Positions 36,625 to 45,798 of a stretch of 64,000 nucleotides of DNA are shown one piece after another. Every line of letters begins with the position of its first letter. The first letter of the stretch is position 1. Both the position numbers and the translations under genes were made by a program. This DNA is from JBNKEI01 sp050288705 (GTDB lineage Bacteria > Myxococcota > Myxococcia > Myxococcales > UBA5297): assembly GCA_050288705.1 (NCBI GenBank), contig JBNKEI010000198.1, forward strand, positions 5,975 through 69,974, in the 5' to 3' direction. The notes under the pieces are model-generated. The model searched no databases. It saw only the letters and a list, made by a program, of their open reading frames with translations, and was not told the origin of the DNA.

Positions 36625-37916
36625 TTAGAACTCCCTCCATGCTTTTGTATCAACAAGGTGCTTTTTGTATAGAGATTATCGAGAATGCGCATCGCTTCGA
36701 ATGTAAAAATCATAAGCAGATTACTCAGAAAAGCCCCTGCCAGTGCTCCGACTACATGCCAATTTCTTGTCATATAAATTTGCACACAAAAGGAAATCGG
36801 CAAAACTGACGCAATCATAATTCCTACCTTAAATGCGCTTTTGCTTCCCTTCATGGTAGTTACTGACAAATAGAGCTGAAAGATTGCATAAGTTGCCATT
36901 CCGACTGATGATAGAATTACATAAGTTGAATTTAGCGCATAGCCGGCTCCGAACAATATAATAAAAAAACTCATTATTATTACCGAACCAGCAGAAACAA
37001 AGAAAAAAATGAGAATCGAGCGCTTTCTAATTTCGCGCTGTAGTTCAGCATGATCAGCTTGAGCTATTGATGGCAAAAAGACCACCATAAAAATTTCAAA
37101 AAAGAGTACTGCGAAGATATTTTTTAAAAAACCTTGGTACGCAGTATACACACCTACTGTTTCATTATCACAAAAATACTGTACAAACAAAATGTCACTA
37201 GAAAATATCGCTCCCACAGTCAACGTTCCAAAAGTGCTTGCAACCCCATAAACGTATACCCTCTTAACAGTTTCCCACCTTATTTTTCCGATACAGGAAA
37301 TATTAGACCGCGCAACAGCCAATCCGCAAAATACAAATTGAGATATAATCAGGCTGCAAAAATAATACTTTGGATCTTTTTCTTTAAAAATGAATAAAAA
37401 TATCAAAAGAACCATTAAGTTCAACACAACGGAAACTAGTTTTATCTTGCAAATAGTAACGTATTTTTTTCTGCCCCTTAAAAAAGACTCCGTCAAGGCG
37501 CATATATTAGCCGCAAATGCAGTAGCAATACAAATCATCCATTCACGTCTTGTCAATTTTATATAAACAGAAACGTATTTATAGAGATGCAAATACAAGA
37601 AGCAGAGAACAATTGCAAAGATTGCATTGCCTGTTATCGACACCATAATTAGTTCATCTTTTTCCTTCTCAGTGCTTGCCGGTAACATTTTATACATAGA
37701 GTTATTGGCACCCATGATCATCGGCATACAAAGCAGGTAAGACAGAATATTGATTATGCCAATCTTCGCGAATTCAGAAACAGTAAAACTTCTTGCGACT
37801 ACAACAGTTATGCCGGTTGCAAGAATGCATACTGTTCCTTTATATACAAAAACTTCACTGAGGTTTTTTAAAAAATCACTGATTGATTCGTTATCTTTAA
37901 AATTTTTTTTATACAT
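36621..37916 (-). CDS. Wzx-like polysaccharide flippase
   Basis: Polytopic membrane protein of 431 residues with about twelve hydrophobic helices, a typical MATE-like polysaccharide exporter. It starts after a short soluble N-terminus with VYKGTVCILATGITVVVARSFTVSEFAKIG, the usual first helix with the Phe/Tyr-Gly-like motif. It would flip lipid-linked glycan units across the inner membrane. Its start is followed by the chimeric glycosyltransferase with a four-base overlap. Strongly A+T rich, suggesting horizontal origin of the locus. Confidence 0.82.
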   Translation of the reverse strand: MYKKNFKDNESISDFLKNLSEVFVYKGTVCILATGITVVVARSFTVSEFAKIGIINILSYLLCMPMIMGANNSMYKMLPASTEKEKDELIMVSITGNAIFAIVLCFLYLHLYKYVSVYIKLTRREWMICIATAFAANICALTESFLRGRKKYVTICKIKLVSVVLNLMVLLIFLFIFKEKDPKYYFCSLIISQFVFCGLAVARSNISCIGKIRWETVKRVYVYGVASTFGTLTVGAIFSSDILFVQYFCDNETVGVYTAYQGFLKNIFAVLFFEIFMVVFLPSIAQADHAELQREIRKRSILIFFFVSAGSVIIMSFFIILFGAGYALNSTYVILSSVGMATYAIFQLYLSVTTMKGSKSAFKVGIMIASVLPISFCVQIYMTRNWHVVGALAGAFLSNLLMIFTFEAMRILDNLYTKSTLLIQKHGGSSK

Positions 37917-37954
37917 AAGTATTTTTCGACAAAATAGTTTGTTGAGAATCTTAT

Positions 37955-38614
37955 CTAGTCTGCCTCTGGAAATAATTTCTCAATCCACCGATCCAAAGGC
38001 AACAATAACACCGTTATCAGAATAGGTAAGTGAAAAATGGCAAATATAATGGCCTCTTGAAATCGTGGATAGTGACCTAATACGACTTTTATATGATGAG
38101 CATACTCAATGGTTTCAGGAATTTTCACCGGATTGATTACGTACCATAAGATGTCTAAAAATCCTGAAAATAAAATTATCGCGCCGCTCAATGATATTTT
38201 TATTGCATTACCCGCGCTTCCCCCTCCCATTCTATAAGCAAAGCACACTAGTAATATTATGCTCGGATAGAGAAGCAGATAAAGCAACGTATAGTACTCT
38301 CCTCCATCGATACTATTTTGAGCTGCCAGACCTGTAAAACCATAATAGCTTAACCTGGGAATCAGGTAACCACAGTAGAAGAAAAATGGTAGAACAAGGA
38401 TGGATGGCAAATACTTTTTTTCAAACAAATTTTTCGGGAAAAAACCTATACTAAGTGTTATGAAAAAATATACAAAAAGTTTTATAAAAAACTGCCCGAT
38501 AGAGTCTATTTCTGACTTATGCGGAAATGCCAACCACACAATTCCGAAACCTAGACAACTTAATAGACTGAATGCCACCCAAAAATATTTTCGAACCGAT
38601 CTATTGGTCTTCAT
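37955..38614 (-). CDS. Integral membrane protein of the glycan locus, unknown function
   Basis: Protein of 219 residues with six hydrophobic helices and short loops. I see no catalytic motif I know; charged residues cluster at helix ends (FPHKSEIDS, NPVKIPETIEYAHH). The start at ATG 38614 has AAAGG seven bases upstream; a longer frame to 38665 lacks this. It lies 38 bases upstream of the flippase gene in the same direction and shares its low G+C, so it probably belongs to the same operon. Confidence 0.65.
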   Translation of the reverse strand: MKTNRSVRKYFWVAFSLLSCLGFGIVWLAFPHKSEIDSIGQFFIKLFVYFFITLSIGFFPKNLFEKKYLPSILVLPFFFYCGYLIPRLSYYGFTGLAAQNSIDGGEYYTLLYLLLYPSIILLVCFAYRMGGGSAGNAIKISLSGAIILFSGFLDILWYVINPVKIPETIEYAHHIKVVLGHYPRFQEAIIFAIFHLPILITVLLLPLDRWIEKLFPEAD

Positions 38615-38886
38615 AAAATGCCTTTCGCTTATTTTTTTTAAATAGCCCTTGCACTTCAACACCATCTTAGCGTCGTACTAGTTAGGCAAGAGTCACACAA
38701 AGAAGTTAATATATAATTGCAAGATTCACTCTATCTTGTAATAATTGTAGCGTATTGCTTCATAAACAGCTTCGGTTGAGATTACTACAATTGCTTCAAA
38801 ATTAGGCAAAATTTAAAATATTTTGTTAATATTTTTGGTGTTTCCTATCTGCGAAATCATGGCGTTATAGAGGCGAGGGATAAATT

Positions 38887-39702
38887 GTGCTTACTCCAAA
38901 TGTTTCTGTTGTCTTGCCGTCATTTAATGAGGCTGCTCGGCTACCACGATTCATTGAGGATCTTGTTGCCCACGGCCTAAAATCACCAAGGCCCACATTG
39001 GAATTTATTATTGTTGACGACGGAAGCAAGCCGAACGATCTTCAAGTGGTAAGACAGGCAGTAACATACTGGCAAAAGTGCTTTCATTGCTACAACTCTC
39101 CACATAGAATAAAACTTATCGTATTGGAAGGTAATAGAGGAAAAGGCGCGGCAATTCGCCGCGGCTGGAGTAATGCATGTTCTAGGTCTCAATGGCTTGG
39201 TTTCGTAGATGCTGATGGAGCTATTAGCGCCTGCGAGTTTTTTAGGTTGGTTAAAAAAACCGAGGGCGCGGATTTTGATGTACTTGCCGGGTCACGCGTA
39301 AAACTTGCTGGACGAAGCGTAGAGCGACACCTTTTCCGTCAACTACAGGGACGAATGTTTGCTGGACTAGCAAAACTGGTCCTCAATGTGGGTTTTTACG
39401 ATTCTCAATGCGGTTTTAAGCTTTTTCGAGCCTCAATGCTACGACCACTTCTCGCTGACCTAAAGGAGAATCGCTGGCTTATTGATCTCGAAATACTTGC
39501 CCTAATGAAAAAGAATGGGGCACGCCTTTTTGAGGAGCCTATCGATTGGATGGAATGCGAGAATTCAAAAATGCGCCTTGGTATAGATGCTGCCAAGATG
39601 TTTTCTGGCTTGCACAGGCTTCGCCGCCGGCATTACGTCTCTTCGCCCTCTCCCAGAGGGAAAGGGAATTCTCTCCGCACCACCGAGGAATCTAGCAAAT
39701 GA
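38887..39702 (+). CDS. Family 2 glycosyltransferase, dolichyl-phosphate mannosyltransferase-like
   Basis: Protein of 271 residues beginning at GTG with GAGGG upstream. It has VSVVLPSFNEAARL, the nucleotide-binding IIVDDGS, GNRGKGAAIRRGW, and the DXD motif VDADG. FYDSQCGFKLFRASM is typical of DPM1-like enzymes that load a sugar onto a polyprenyl phosphate. No C-terminal membrane helices are present. Its last 70 bases overlap the convergent ttcA; the tail in the overlap is low-complexity (see the repeat at 39640). Confidence 0.88.
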   Translation: MLTPNVSVVLPSFNEAARLPRFIEDLVAHGLKSPRPTLEFIIVDDGSKPNDLQVVRQAVTYWQKCFHCYNSPHRIKLIVLEGNRGKGAAIRRGWSNACSRSQWLGFVDADGAISACEFFRLVKKTEGADFDVLAGSRVKLAGRSVERHLFRQLQGRMFAGLAKLVLNVGFYDSQCGFKLFRASMLRPLLADLKENRWLIDLEILALMKKNGARLFEEPIDWMECENSKMRLGIDAAKMFSGLHRLRRRHYVSSPSPRGKGNSLRTTEESSK

Positions 39703-40415
39703 GAAGGAACCACGTGTTTTAATGCATGCAGCAAATTACCAGGCACAGCAGGATTTTCTTGAGCCAATTGAGCAATTAAGTTTTTCATTTTTCGCCGCTG
39801 GGGGTTTTCTTTTTCGCAACACACGTCTTTCGACAATACTGGCAAATTGCTTTGTAGAGAATATTCACGCAAATTTTCTTCAAGACAATATACCAATGGC
39901 CGAATTACTTGGTTGCGTCCGTCGTCGGAAACAAACTTAGCGGGCATGCTTTTAAGCGAACCGGAAAAAAAGGCGGACAACAACAACGTTTCTATCAAAT
40001 CTTCTCGATGATGCCCTAGCGCCAATTTGTTGCATTGTAGGTCGACGGCAGCATTATAAAGAATTCCTCTCCTTAGCCGTGAGCATATTGAGCAATGAGA
40101 TTTTTCTGGTTGGGCTAATTTACGTACAATAGAAAAAATATCTTCTTTTATAATCCGATACTCTAGCTGGTGCTTCTGAAAATGCTTTTCTAAACGGTAG
40201 GCATAGACACCTTCATGACCAGCATCTAGGTGAACCGCCACCAAAGAAAACTCCACCGGAGCTCTTTCTTTCAGGCGTGACAACAAGTGCAATAGACTTA
40301 ATGAGTCCTTTCCTCCGGAAACTGCCACTAAAATGCGGTCAGATTTTTGGATAAGCTGAAAGTCTCCCACTGCCCTGCCCATAGCGCTCATTAGACGCTT
40401 CTCTAATCGACTCAT
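39633..40415 (-). CDS. ttcA: TtcA-family tRNA 2-thiolation enzyme (PP-loop ATPase)
   Basis: Protein of 260 residues. The ATP pyrophosphatase loop is SGGKDSLSLL and the iron-sulfur ligand pair is CSICSRLRRGILYNAA, both diagnostic of TtcA, which makes 2-thiocytidine at tRNA position 32. LALGHHREDLIETLLL is a further signature. ATG 40415 forms an ATGA overlap with the GNAT stop and has AAGGAG upstream. The C-terminal 25 residues fall in the overlap with the convergent glycosyltransferase and look non-conserved. Confidence 0.88.
   Translation of the reverse strand: MSRLEKRLMSAMGRAVGDFQLIQKSDRILVAVSGGKDSLSLLHLLSRLKERAPVEFSLVAVHLDAGHEGVYAYRLEKHFQKHQLEYRIIKEDIFSIVRKLAQPEKSHCSICSRLRRGILYNAAVDLQCNKLALGHHREDLIETLLLSAFFSGSLKSMPAKFVSDDGRNQVIRPLVYCLEENLREYSLQSNLPVLSKDVCCEKENPQRRKMKNLIAQLAQENPAVPGNLLHALKHVVPSHLLDSSVVRREFPFPLGEGEET
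39640..39670. repeat. Short REP-like palindrome inside two overlapping gene tails
   Basis: CCCTCT (39646-39651) and AGAGGG (39655-39660) make a tight hairpin, followed by AAAGGG. Elements of the form CCCTCTCCC...GGGAGAGGG are common dispersed intergenic repeats in proteobacteria. Here it lies where the convergent GT2 and ttcA frames overlap, so both odd C-termini may come from it. Only one copy was noticed in this window. Confidence 0.4.
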
Positions 40416-40984
40416 TGGCACTCCTTACTTGGAGGTCCAATCTCCCGAGATACTAATGGGTATTCAAACAATCGAACTCCTTCTTCTTCTCCAACTTCCC
40501 AAAAACCGAGTGACAACCAAAATTCGGCAGCCTCGCTTTGGTTGGGAGCTACCCCTAAGCAAAGGTGTTCTATACCGGCTTGTTTGAGAAACACTAGTAA
40601 CGAGAGGACTGCGTCTCGCCCCCACCCCCATCCTCTCCACTTTTGTCCCAATACCAAAAGAATTATAGTGGCTTCCTGGTATTGCGGAGTGTGGATAGCA
40701 AGTTCCAGCAAGCCTGCCTTTTGATTATTCTTATCCTCCAAAACATAAAGGGCCCTATTGGCATCTGCCAAAGCCTCGGCTAACCGATCATTGGCAATAT
40801 TACCAGCAGATTGTCGTGGTTGGGTATGCGAAAAATAATCCGCAGCAGCCTTTATACACAATTCTATTGAAGGCAAAGAATTGTCAGTTGCTAATTCTGC
40901 CGAAAACGGCCCAAGCGCCATTTTAGGGGGAATAATAATTTTCTTTGGGTATGATCGCCTACTTTTTGCTTCCATGTTCAACAC
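40412..40984 (-). CDS. GNAT-family acetyltransferase
   Basis: Protein of 190 residues. The central part reads ATIILLVLGQKWRGWGWGRDAVLSLLVFLKQAGIEHLCLGVAPNQ, which holds the acetyl-CoA pyrophosphate-binding R-G-x-G-x-G/A-type loop, followed by AAEFWLSLGFWEVGEE, the usual motif B. It starts at TTG 40984 with AGGA eight bases upstream, or at ATG 40975. Located between apgM and ttcA in a tight operon. Substrate unknown. Confidence 0.78.
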   Translation of the reverse strand: MLNMEAKSRRSYPKKIIIPPKMALGPFSAELATDNSLPSIELCIKAAADYFSHTQPRQSAGNIANDRLAEALADANRALYVLEDKNNQKAGLLELAIHTPQYQEATIILLVLGQKWRGWGWGRDAVLSLLVFLKQAGIEHLCLGVAPNQSEAAEFWLSLGFWEVGEEEGVRLFEYPLVSREIGPPSKECQ

Positions 40985-40991
40985 ACGAATC

Positions 40992-42185
40992 CTAATAGTC
41001 TTTCAAAAATCTTTTCCACAAAGTATGACCGGGTTCAACTAGCAAGCGAGTAGCAAGCGCATCTTTTTCAGAAAATCCACGCTCTGATTTCGTAGCGGTA
41101 ACCCCCGTTCCCGCATATGCAAACGGGGGTGGATCGGCATTATGACCTTTGCTATTCAGTAGTGTTGCGTGATCAGCAGCAACTAAAATACGATACTCCT
41201 TGTACTTTGAGAGCTGTTCTAATATTGGCCCTATTATTGCTTCATCAATACGCTCCAAAGATTTTACTTTTTCCTCAATCATACCTTGATGAGCTGATTC
41301 ATCCGGCGCTTCGATATGCACTACTACCAAATCATATTCTTCCAAAGCGCGTATGGCTGCTCTGCCTTTAGCCTGATAATCAGTGTCGATGTATCCGGTA
41401 GCTCCCGGGACGGGAATAAACTCCATGCCCATTCCCAGAGCGATGCCGCGAATAATATCTACCGCAGTTATTACTGCGCCTTTTAATCCTAATGATTCTA
41501 AAGGCTCTAATGCTACCGGCACCCCCTGCCCCCAGAGCCAGATATGGGTAGCCCAGTTCTCTTTTAGATCGCGCCGTCGCCTATTAACTGGGTGATCTGC
41601 CAATAACCTTTCAGCCTCCTGCATAAGGGCACGAATTCGTTCCTGTTCCTCCCCATGCGGCAAATACCGATCAATTAGTTGACCGGAAATATCGTGCGGC
41701 GGGGTTGTTTGCAGCTTCATATGCGCAGCCTGCGCAAGAAATAACAGGTTACGATAAGAAACCCCGGCATGAAATACACATTGATGAGATGCCGATAAAC
41801 CCTGTTGCATCGAAGTAATTAGAGCATCGGCGTCCGCCTGGCTTATGTGCCCGGCAGTAAAATCTTTCATTCTTCCTTGGTCGATATGTACAAAATTACA
41901 ACGAACAATGAGCTGGTCAGGAGTAGCATGCAGCCCGCGTGCTCTAGCTTCGATAGGGGCTCGTCCAGAATAGTAACAATGGGGATCATGGCCTAGCAAA
42001 GTAAGTGTTCCCACGTCAGTTCCAGCAACGTACCCCTTAGGAATGGTAACCACTCTGCCTAATACGCCGTGGCGAGCAATGGAATCCATATGAGGAATTT
42101 TGGCGACTTCTAGGGGCGTTTTATTCCCTAAAGATGCAACTGGCTGATCAGAAGCTCCGTCAGGGAGAATTACCACATATTTCAT
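40992..42185 (-). CDS. apgM: ApgM-type phosphoglycerate mutase family protein, possible homoserine kinase
   Basis: Alkaline-phosphatase superfamily protein of 397 residues, archaeal cofactor-independent PGM type (COG3635). It begins MKYVVILPDGASDQPVASLGNKTPLEVAK with the metal-binding Asp, and has GTDVGTLTLLGHDP, with the phospho-acceptor in this family being the Ser/Thr of that region, VVHIEAPDESAHQG and ADHATLLNSKGHNADPPPF. The gene starts at the base after the thrC stop. This thrC-apgM pairing occurs in bacteria lacking a classic homoserine kinase, where the protein has been proposed to phosphorylate homoserine. Annotation as glycolytic mutase alone would be doubtful. Confidence 0.88.
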   Translation of the reverse strand: MKYVVILPDGASDQPVASLGNKTPLEVAKIPHMDSIARHGVLGRVVTIPKGYVAGTDVGTLTLLGHDPHCYYSGRAPIEARARGLHATPDQLIVRCNFVHIDQGRMKDFTAGHISQADADALITSMQQGLSASHQCVFHAGVSYRNLLFLAQAAHMKLQTTPPHDISGQLIDRYLPHGEEQERIRALMQEAERLLADHPVNRRRRDLKENWATHIWLWGQGVPVALEPLESLGLKGAVITAVDIIRGIALGMGMEFIPVPGATGYIDTDYQAKGRAAIRALEEYDLVVVHIEAPDESAHQGMIEEKVKSLERIDEAIIGPILEQLSKYKEYRILVAADHATLLNSKGHNADPPPFAYAGTGVTATKSERGFSEKDALATRLLVEPGHTLWKRFLKDY

Positions 42186-43607
42186 TTATGCAATCCTCGC
42201 GCAGGCATTTTTCTCCATAAAAGCCTTAACTCGATCAGTATCCGCGGGCAAAACAGCAAATTTCTGGGTCAACTGCTCGATTCCCAAAAAGTTTGTCGGG
42301 CAGGTAGGCCTACGTCCTAGAGCTTGCATTAGCGTTTCTTCAAACTTGATGGGCAATGCTGTTTCTAAGCAAATTAAAGGAATTCCAGGTTTTTGGTGAT
42401 CTAATCCCACTTTTAGACCATCGGCAGTATGCGGATCGATTTCTTGCCGGTAATTTTCCCACACCTGGCGAATTGTCTTTAATCGGTCATCATGAGTACT
42501 CTTTCCCGAAACAAAACCATATTTAGATATGTTATTAAAATAGGGAGTTTGCGAAAGGTCAAACGAACTCCCAGATTCAATTTTCGACCATAAGCTTCTT
42601 ACTATGGAAGGTTCCCTTCCCACCAAATCGAACACAAAACGCTCAAAATTGGATGCTTGGGATATGTCCATGGAAGGACTAGAAGTCACGTGAGTGTCTT
42701 CGGTTTTTCGTGGAGAATATATTCCGGTGGAAAAGAATTCATCCAACACATTGTTTTCATTAGTGGCAAGAATTAGCTGATCAATAGGCAGCCCCATACT
42801 TCGAGCAATATGTCCAGCGCAAATATTTCCAAAATTACCGGAAGGAACCGCAAATGAAACCTTTTCTTCATGAGACCTAGTAACCGCAAAATACCCTTTA
42901 AAATAATAAACTACTTGCGCTAAAAGCCTTGCCCAATTAATTGAATTAACTGTACCAATGGAATGACGAGCCTTAAATTCAGCGTCGTTAGACACTGCCT
43001 TGACAATTTTTTGACAATCATCGAAAGACCCCTCAACGGCTATATTGAAAATATTTTGATCATGTAGACTATACATTTGGGCCCGCTGAAAGGGGCTCAT
43101 CCGGCCATGAGGAGAAAGCATGAATACTCGAATTCCCTTTTTCCCTCGCATGGCATATTCGGCGGCAGATCCGGTATCTCCGGAGGTGGCTCCCAGAATA
43201 TTGAGCTGGTTGGCGTTGCGCCCAAGCACATATTCGAACAAATTGCCTAATAATTGCATGGCAATGTCTTTAAATGCCAGAGTGGGTCCGTAAGACAAGC
43301 CAAGAAGATGCAAATTTTCTTCTAGCTTTTTCACTGGGGTGATTTCCGAGCTACCAAAAATGTGGCTGGTATAGGTCCGTTCTACCAGAGTCCAAAGATT
43401 GTCTGGAGGAATGTCGGTAGCAAACTTGCAGATAACCTCCCAGGCTAGGCGAGGATAAGAAAGGTTTCGCCACCGGGCAAGTTCTTGGGCAGTGACCTGC
43501 GGATAGGTTTCCGGTAGGAATAGCCCTCCATCACTAGCAAGACCCTCCAGAAGGGTCTCAGAAAAAAGTTTTGGGGAACAGTTCCCTCGGGTACTTAGGT
43601 TTTGCAT
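42186..43607 (-). CDS. thrC: Threonine synthase
   Basis: PLP enzyme of 473 residues that converts O-phosphohomoserine to threonine. It has the N-terminal pattern LASDGGLFLPETYP, the PLP lysine Lys113 in GPTLAFKDIAMQLLG, and the phosphate loop GATSGDTGSAAEYAMRGK. Length and FGNICAGHIARSMGLPI place it in the longer (E. coli/yeast-like) class. It is directly followed by apgM with no gap, and a structured leader lies 55 bases upstream. Confidence 0.95.
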   Translation of the reverse strand: MQNLSTRGNCSPKLFSETLLEGLASDGGLFLPETYPQVTAQELARWRNLSYPRLAWEVICKFATDIPPDNLWTLVERTYTSHIFGSSEITPVKKLEENLHLLGLSYGPTLAFKDIAMQLLGNLFEYVLGRNANQLNILGATSGDTGSAAEYAMRGKKGIRVFMLSPHGRMSPFQRAQMYSLHDQNIFNIAVEGSFDDCQKIVKAVSNDAEFKARHSIGTVNSINWARLLAQVVYYFKGYFAVTRSHEEKVSFAVPSGNFGNICAGHIARSMGLPIDQLILATNENNVLDEFFSTGIYSPRKTEDTHVTSSPSMDISQASNFERFVFDLVGREPSIVRSLWSKIESGSSFDLSQTPYFNNISKYGFVSGKSTHDDRLKTIRQVWENYRQEIDPHTADGLKVGLDHQKPGIPLICLETALPIKFEETLMQALGRRPTCPTNFLGIEQLTQKFAVLPADTDRVKAFMEKNACARIA

Positions 43608-43661
43608 GTTTTTATGCCTTTGGTGTCCAATCTCTAGGCGCCAGTTCTAGAGGAAACGTTC

Positions 43662-43698
43662 CCACCGCGCAAGACTTGGCTTTCGCCAAATCTGGTGG
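43662..43698 (-). promoter_or_regulatory. Structured leader upstream of thrC with GAAA-capped hairpin
   Basis: On the minus strand the arms AGATTTGGC and GCCAAGTCT close a GAAA tetraloop (nine pairs, one G-U). A further five pairs CCACC/GGTGG enclose it, with a five-base bulge. It begins 55 bases before the thrC start. No U-run follows, so it is not a plain terminator of the preceding gene. Role unknown; an attenuator or mRNA stabiliser is possible. Confidence 0.45.
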
Positions 43699-43729
43699 TC
43701 CCGTCCGAGGAACGCTTTTGGGACAATCT

Positions 43730-44677
43730 TTAAATCAGGTTGGGTTCAGGCACCAATCCAGCGGGCTTATTCATGGCCAACAAATCTTGGCTACGCAGCC
43801 AGGCGCCAAAACTATGCCAGTTCACTTGAGGGAAATGCTTTGTGCTTTCTTCGTAGGTTGTCATTGGCAAGCTTTGTCCTTGTTTGGCAAGCCATTCCCA
43901 CTCATTCCACCATTCTTGGTTAACTCCAGAGGTGTTTTCTGGCTTAGACACGTATTGAATTGGACTATTTAAGTAATCAGCAAGAATATGCACCATTTCC
44001 TTCATAGATAATTCATCGCCAATAACTTCAATGCGTTTTCCCACATAACTGTCCGGCCTTTCTGCTAGCTGCACCAGTAAAGCTCCCAGGTCGTCGGCAG
44101 CTACCTGAGGTACAATTTGATTCGCGGAAGCTGGAAGTTTCAAGCATCCAGATTTTATTCCTTTTAAAGTCCATTCACTTAAAATATTTTCCATTAAGAA
44201 TGCTGGCGCCAGAATTATATGATCTATATTTGATTCCCGCAGAAAAATTTCCGTTGCCCTCTTCGATTCCCATGGTAACAAACTGGTAGAAAATGCAGCA
44301 TAATAGGAAGAAAGGTAAAAAACGGTTTTTACAGAAGCATGTTGAGCAATGGCATTAAGAATAGCCCTTTCTTGGCGCACTTGTTCCTTGGGCGGGGTAG
44401 ACGTTTCCCCCCCGCTGTCGGCAATAAAAACTGTTTCCACTCCCTGAAGAACATCGTAGAGCCATCTTGACTCTGCTGGCTCCGCAGAAAATTTTTGCTC
44501 AACCAACTCAGCGCCTAGTCGACTGAGCTGATGCCCCTCCGGAGAACTTGGGTTGCGTACTAGCGCCCGAACTTCGTAATCTCGGTGCAACAAATGGCCA
44601 ATCGATTCTTTTCCGGGATGATTAGTCGCTCCAGTCACCAACACTGTCCGTTGCCCCATAGGCGTCGCTCCAGTCAT
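43730..44677 (-). CDS. NmrA-like NAD(P)-binding protein
   Basis: Atypical short-chain dehydrogenase of 315 residues. The N-terminus VLVTGATNHPGKESIGHLLHRDYEVRALVRNP is the NmrA/HSCARG Rossmann site, and the middle has VKTVFYLSSYYAAF and HIILAPAFLMENIL. Such proteins usually sense NADP or act as reductases. ATG 44659 with GGAG upstream is an alternative to 44677. It precedes thrC by 122 bases in the same direction but has no obvious link to threonine synthesis. Confidence 0.82.
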   Translation of the reverse strand: MTGATPMGQRTVLVTGATNHPGKESIGHLLHRDYEVRALVRNPSSPEGHQLSRLGAELVEQKFSAEPAESRWLYDVLQGVETVFIADSGGETSTPPKEQVRQERAILNAIAQHASVKTVFYLSSYYAAFSTSLLPWESKRATEIFLRESNIDHIILAPAFLMENILSEWTLKGIKSGCLKLPASANQIVPQVAADDLGALLVQLAERPDSYVGKRIEVIGDELSMKEMVHILADYLNSPIQYVSKPENTSGVNQEWWNEWEWLAKQGQSLPMTTYEESTKHFPQVNWHSFGAWLRSQDLLAMNKPAGLVPEPNLI

Positions 44678-44823
44678 AATTCCGTCTTTTTCCCAAAGCT
44701 AGTTAGAAGAGACCACAAAGGCTACGGCGGAATCTATGCGAAGATACTTGCCAGATAATTACGGTTTGGTAGGTAGGATATACAGGAAAGGGACCATTTA
44801 ATTTTTCCATTTTAGGAGTGAAA

Positions 44824-45798
44824 ATGACACTGGCTGTACGGGTGGGGATTGTTCTGGTTCTGTCCGCAGTTTCTTGCGCTCACGACAATGGTTTTCAATC
44901 GCGACTTGTTCGAGCTGAAGAAAATGCAGCCCAGGCGGAAAAATTATTAAGCGAGGGCAACCAGCAACTCCAAGAAGGCAACCTGGATAAGGCCGCTAGG
45001 CTGCTGGCTAATGCGCGCGCAAGGGTAGATGACCAGCAGATGATTTACTACCCAGATCGGGAGAATTTGGCTGATCGCTTAGGCCAGGCGGAGGACCTCT
45101 TAGAGAAGGCCTTTGATCTCCGTCGCCGGCAACAAATCGCAGCTCAAGCAACCATCCATCGCCAAAATGTTGAGAAGGCACAAAAGGAATTGCGAATTGC
45201 TGTTGACGCCCTGGGCATAAGAAAAAACCTTTCTTCCAAGCTCGTAGACAATGCTTTCGATGCTGCAAAAGAGCTGGAAGAAGTCTTACTAAAAGGCCAA
45301 GAGCTAGAAAGCAATGCTGATTACAGCAAGTACGTTGCCAAGGTACGTCAACAGCACGCCAAGCAGATGCCAAAAATCGAGTTTGCTCGGTCGCTAGTTT
45401 TTTTCCTAGAGGGTCCGGCCAAGCTTCGCGATCAAGCCAAAGCAAAACTCGATGAATCTAAATTGGAAAAAATTGCCGACCAGCGCTCGGCAATTCTTAC
45501 TGAAGCAAGAGACGCTTTTATCCAATGTTCGGAGCAAACGAAAAAATTGCTTGCCCAGCACCCTACAACTAAGCGCCAGACTTTTTATCTTCAGAATAAT
45601 CGAAAATCTTCCCCTCTCGCTCTGCTAACCGAATGCAGAAACCAAGCAAAATTGGTAGATAGAATTCTCACTCCTTCCTCAAAAGTGAAAAAAACGAAAC
45701 CGATCAGAAAGAAAAAGGTTCGGAAACTGCTCAGAAAGAAAAAGGCTCGGAAACTGCGACCCAGAAAAATAAAAAAACAAAAACCAGTGAATCGTTAG
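44824..45798 (+). CDS. Helical lipoprotein with Lys/Arg-rich repeat tail, possible frameshift
   Basis: Exported protein of 324 residues; the signal peptide ends near SAVSC, a plausible lipobox. Residues about 25-260 are helical and repetitive (AEKLLSEGNQQLQEGNLDKAARLL resembles a TPR-like start). The last 35 residues are almost entirely Lys and Arg. They come from a 24-base tandem repeat (45704-45760) following a run of seven A at about 45688. In the -1 frame the same DNA encodes a balanced Glu/Lys/Ser/Thr sequence that runs to 45839. ATG 44824 has AGGAG five bases upstream and is preferred to GTG 44818. Confidence 0.72.
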   Translation: MTLAVRVGIVLVLSAVSCAHDNGFQSRLVRAEENAAQAEKLLSEGNQQLQEGNLDKAARLLANARARVDDQQMIYYPDRENLADRLGQAEDLLEKAFDLRRRQQIAAQATIHRQNVEKAQKELRIAVDALGIRKNLSSKLVDNAFDAAKELEEVLLKGQELESNADYSKYVAKVRQQHAKQMPKIEFARSLVFFLEGPAKLRDQAKAKLDESKLEKIADQRSAILTEARDAFIQCSEQTKKLLAQHPTTKRQTFYLQNNRKSSPLALLTECRNQAKLVDRILTPSSKVKKTKPIRKKKVRKLLRKKKARKLRPRKIKKQKPVNR

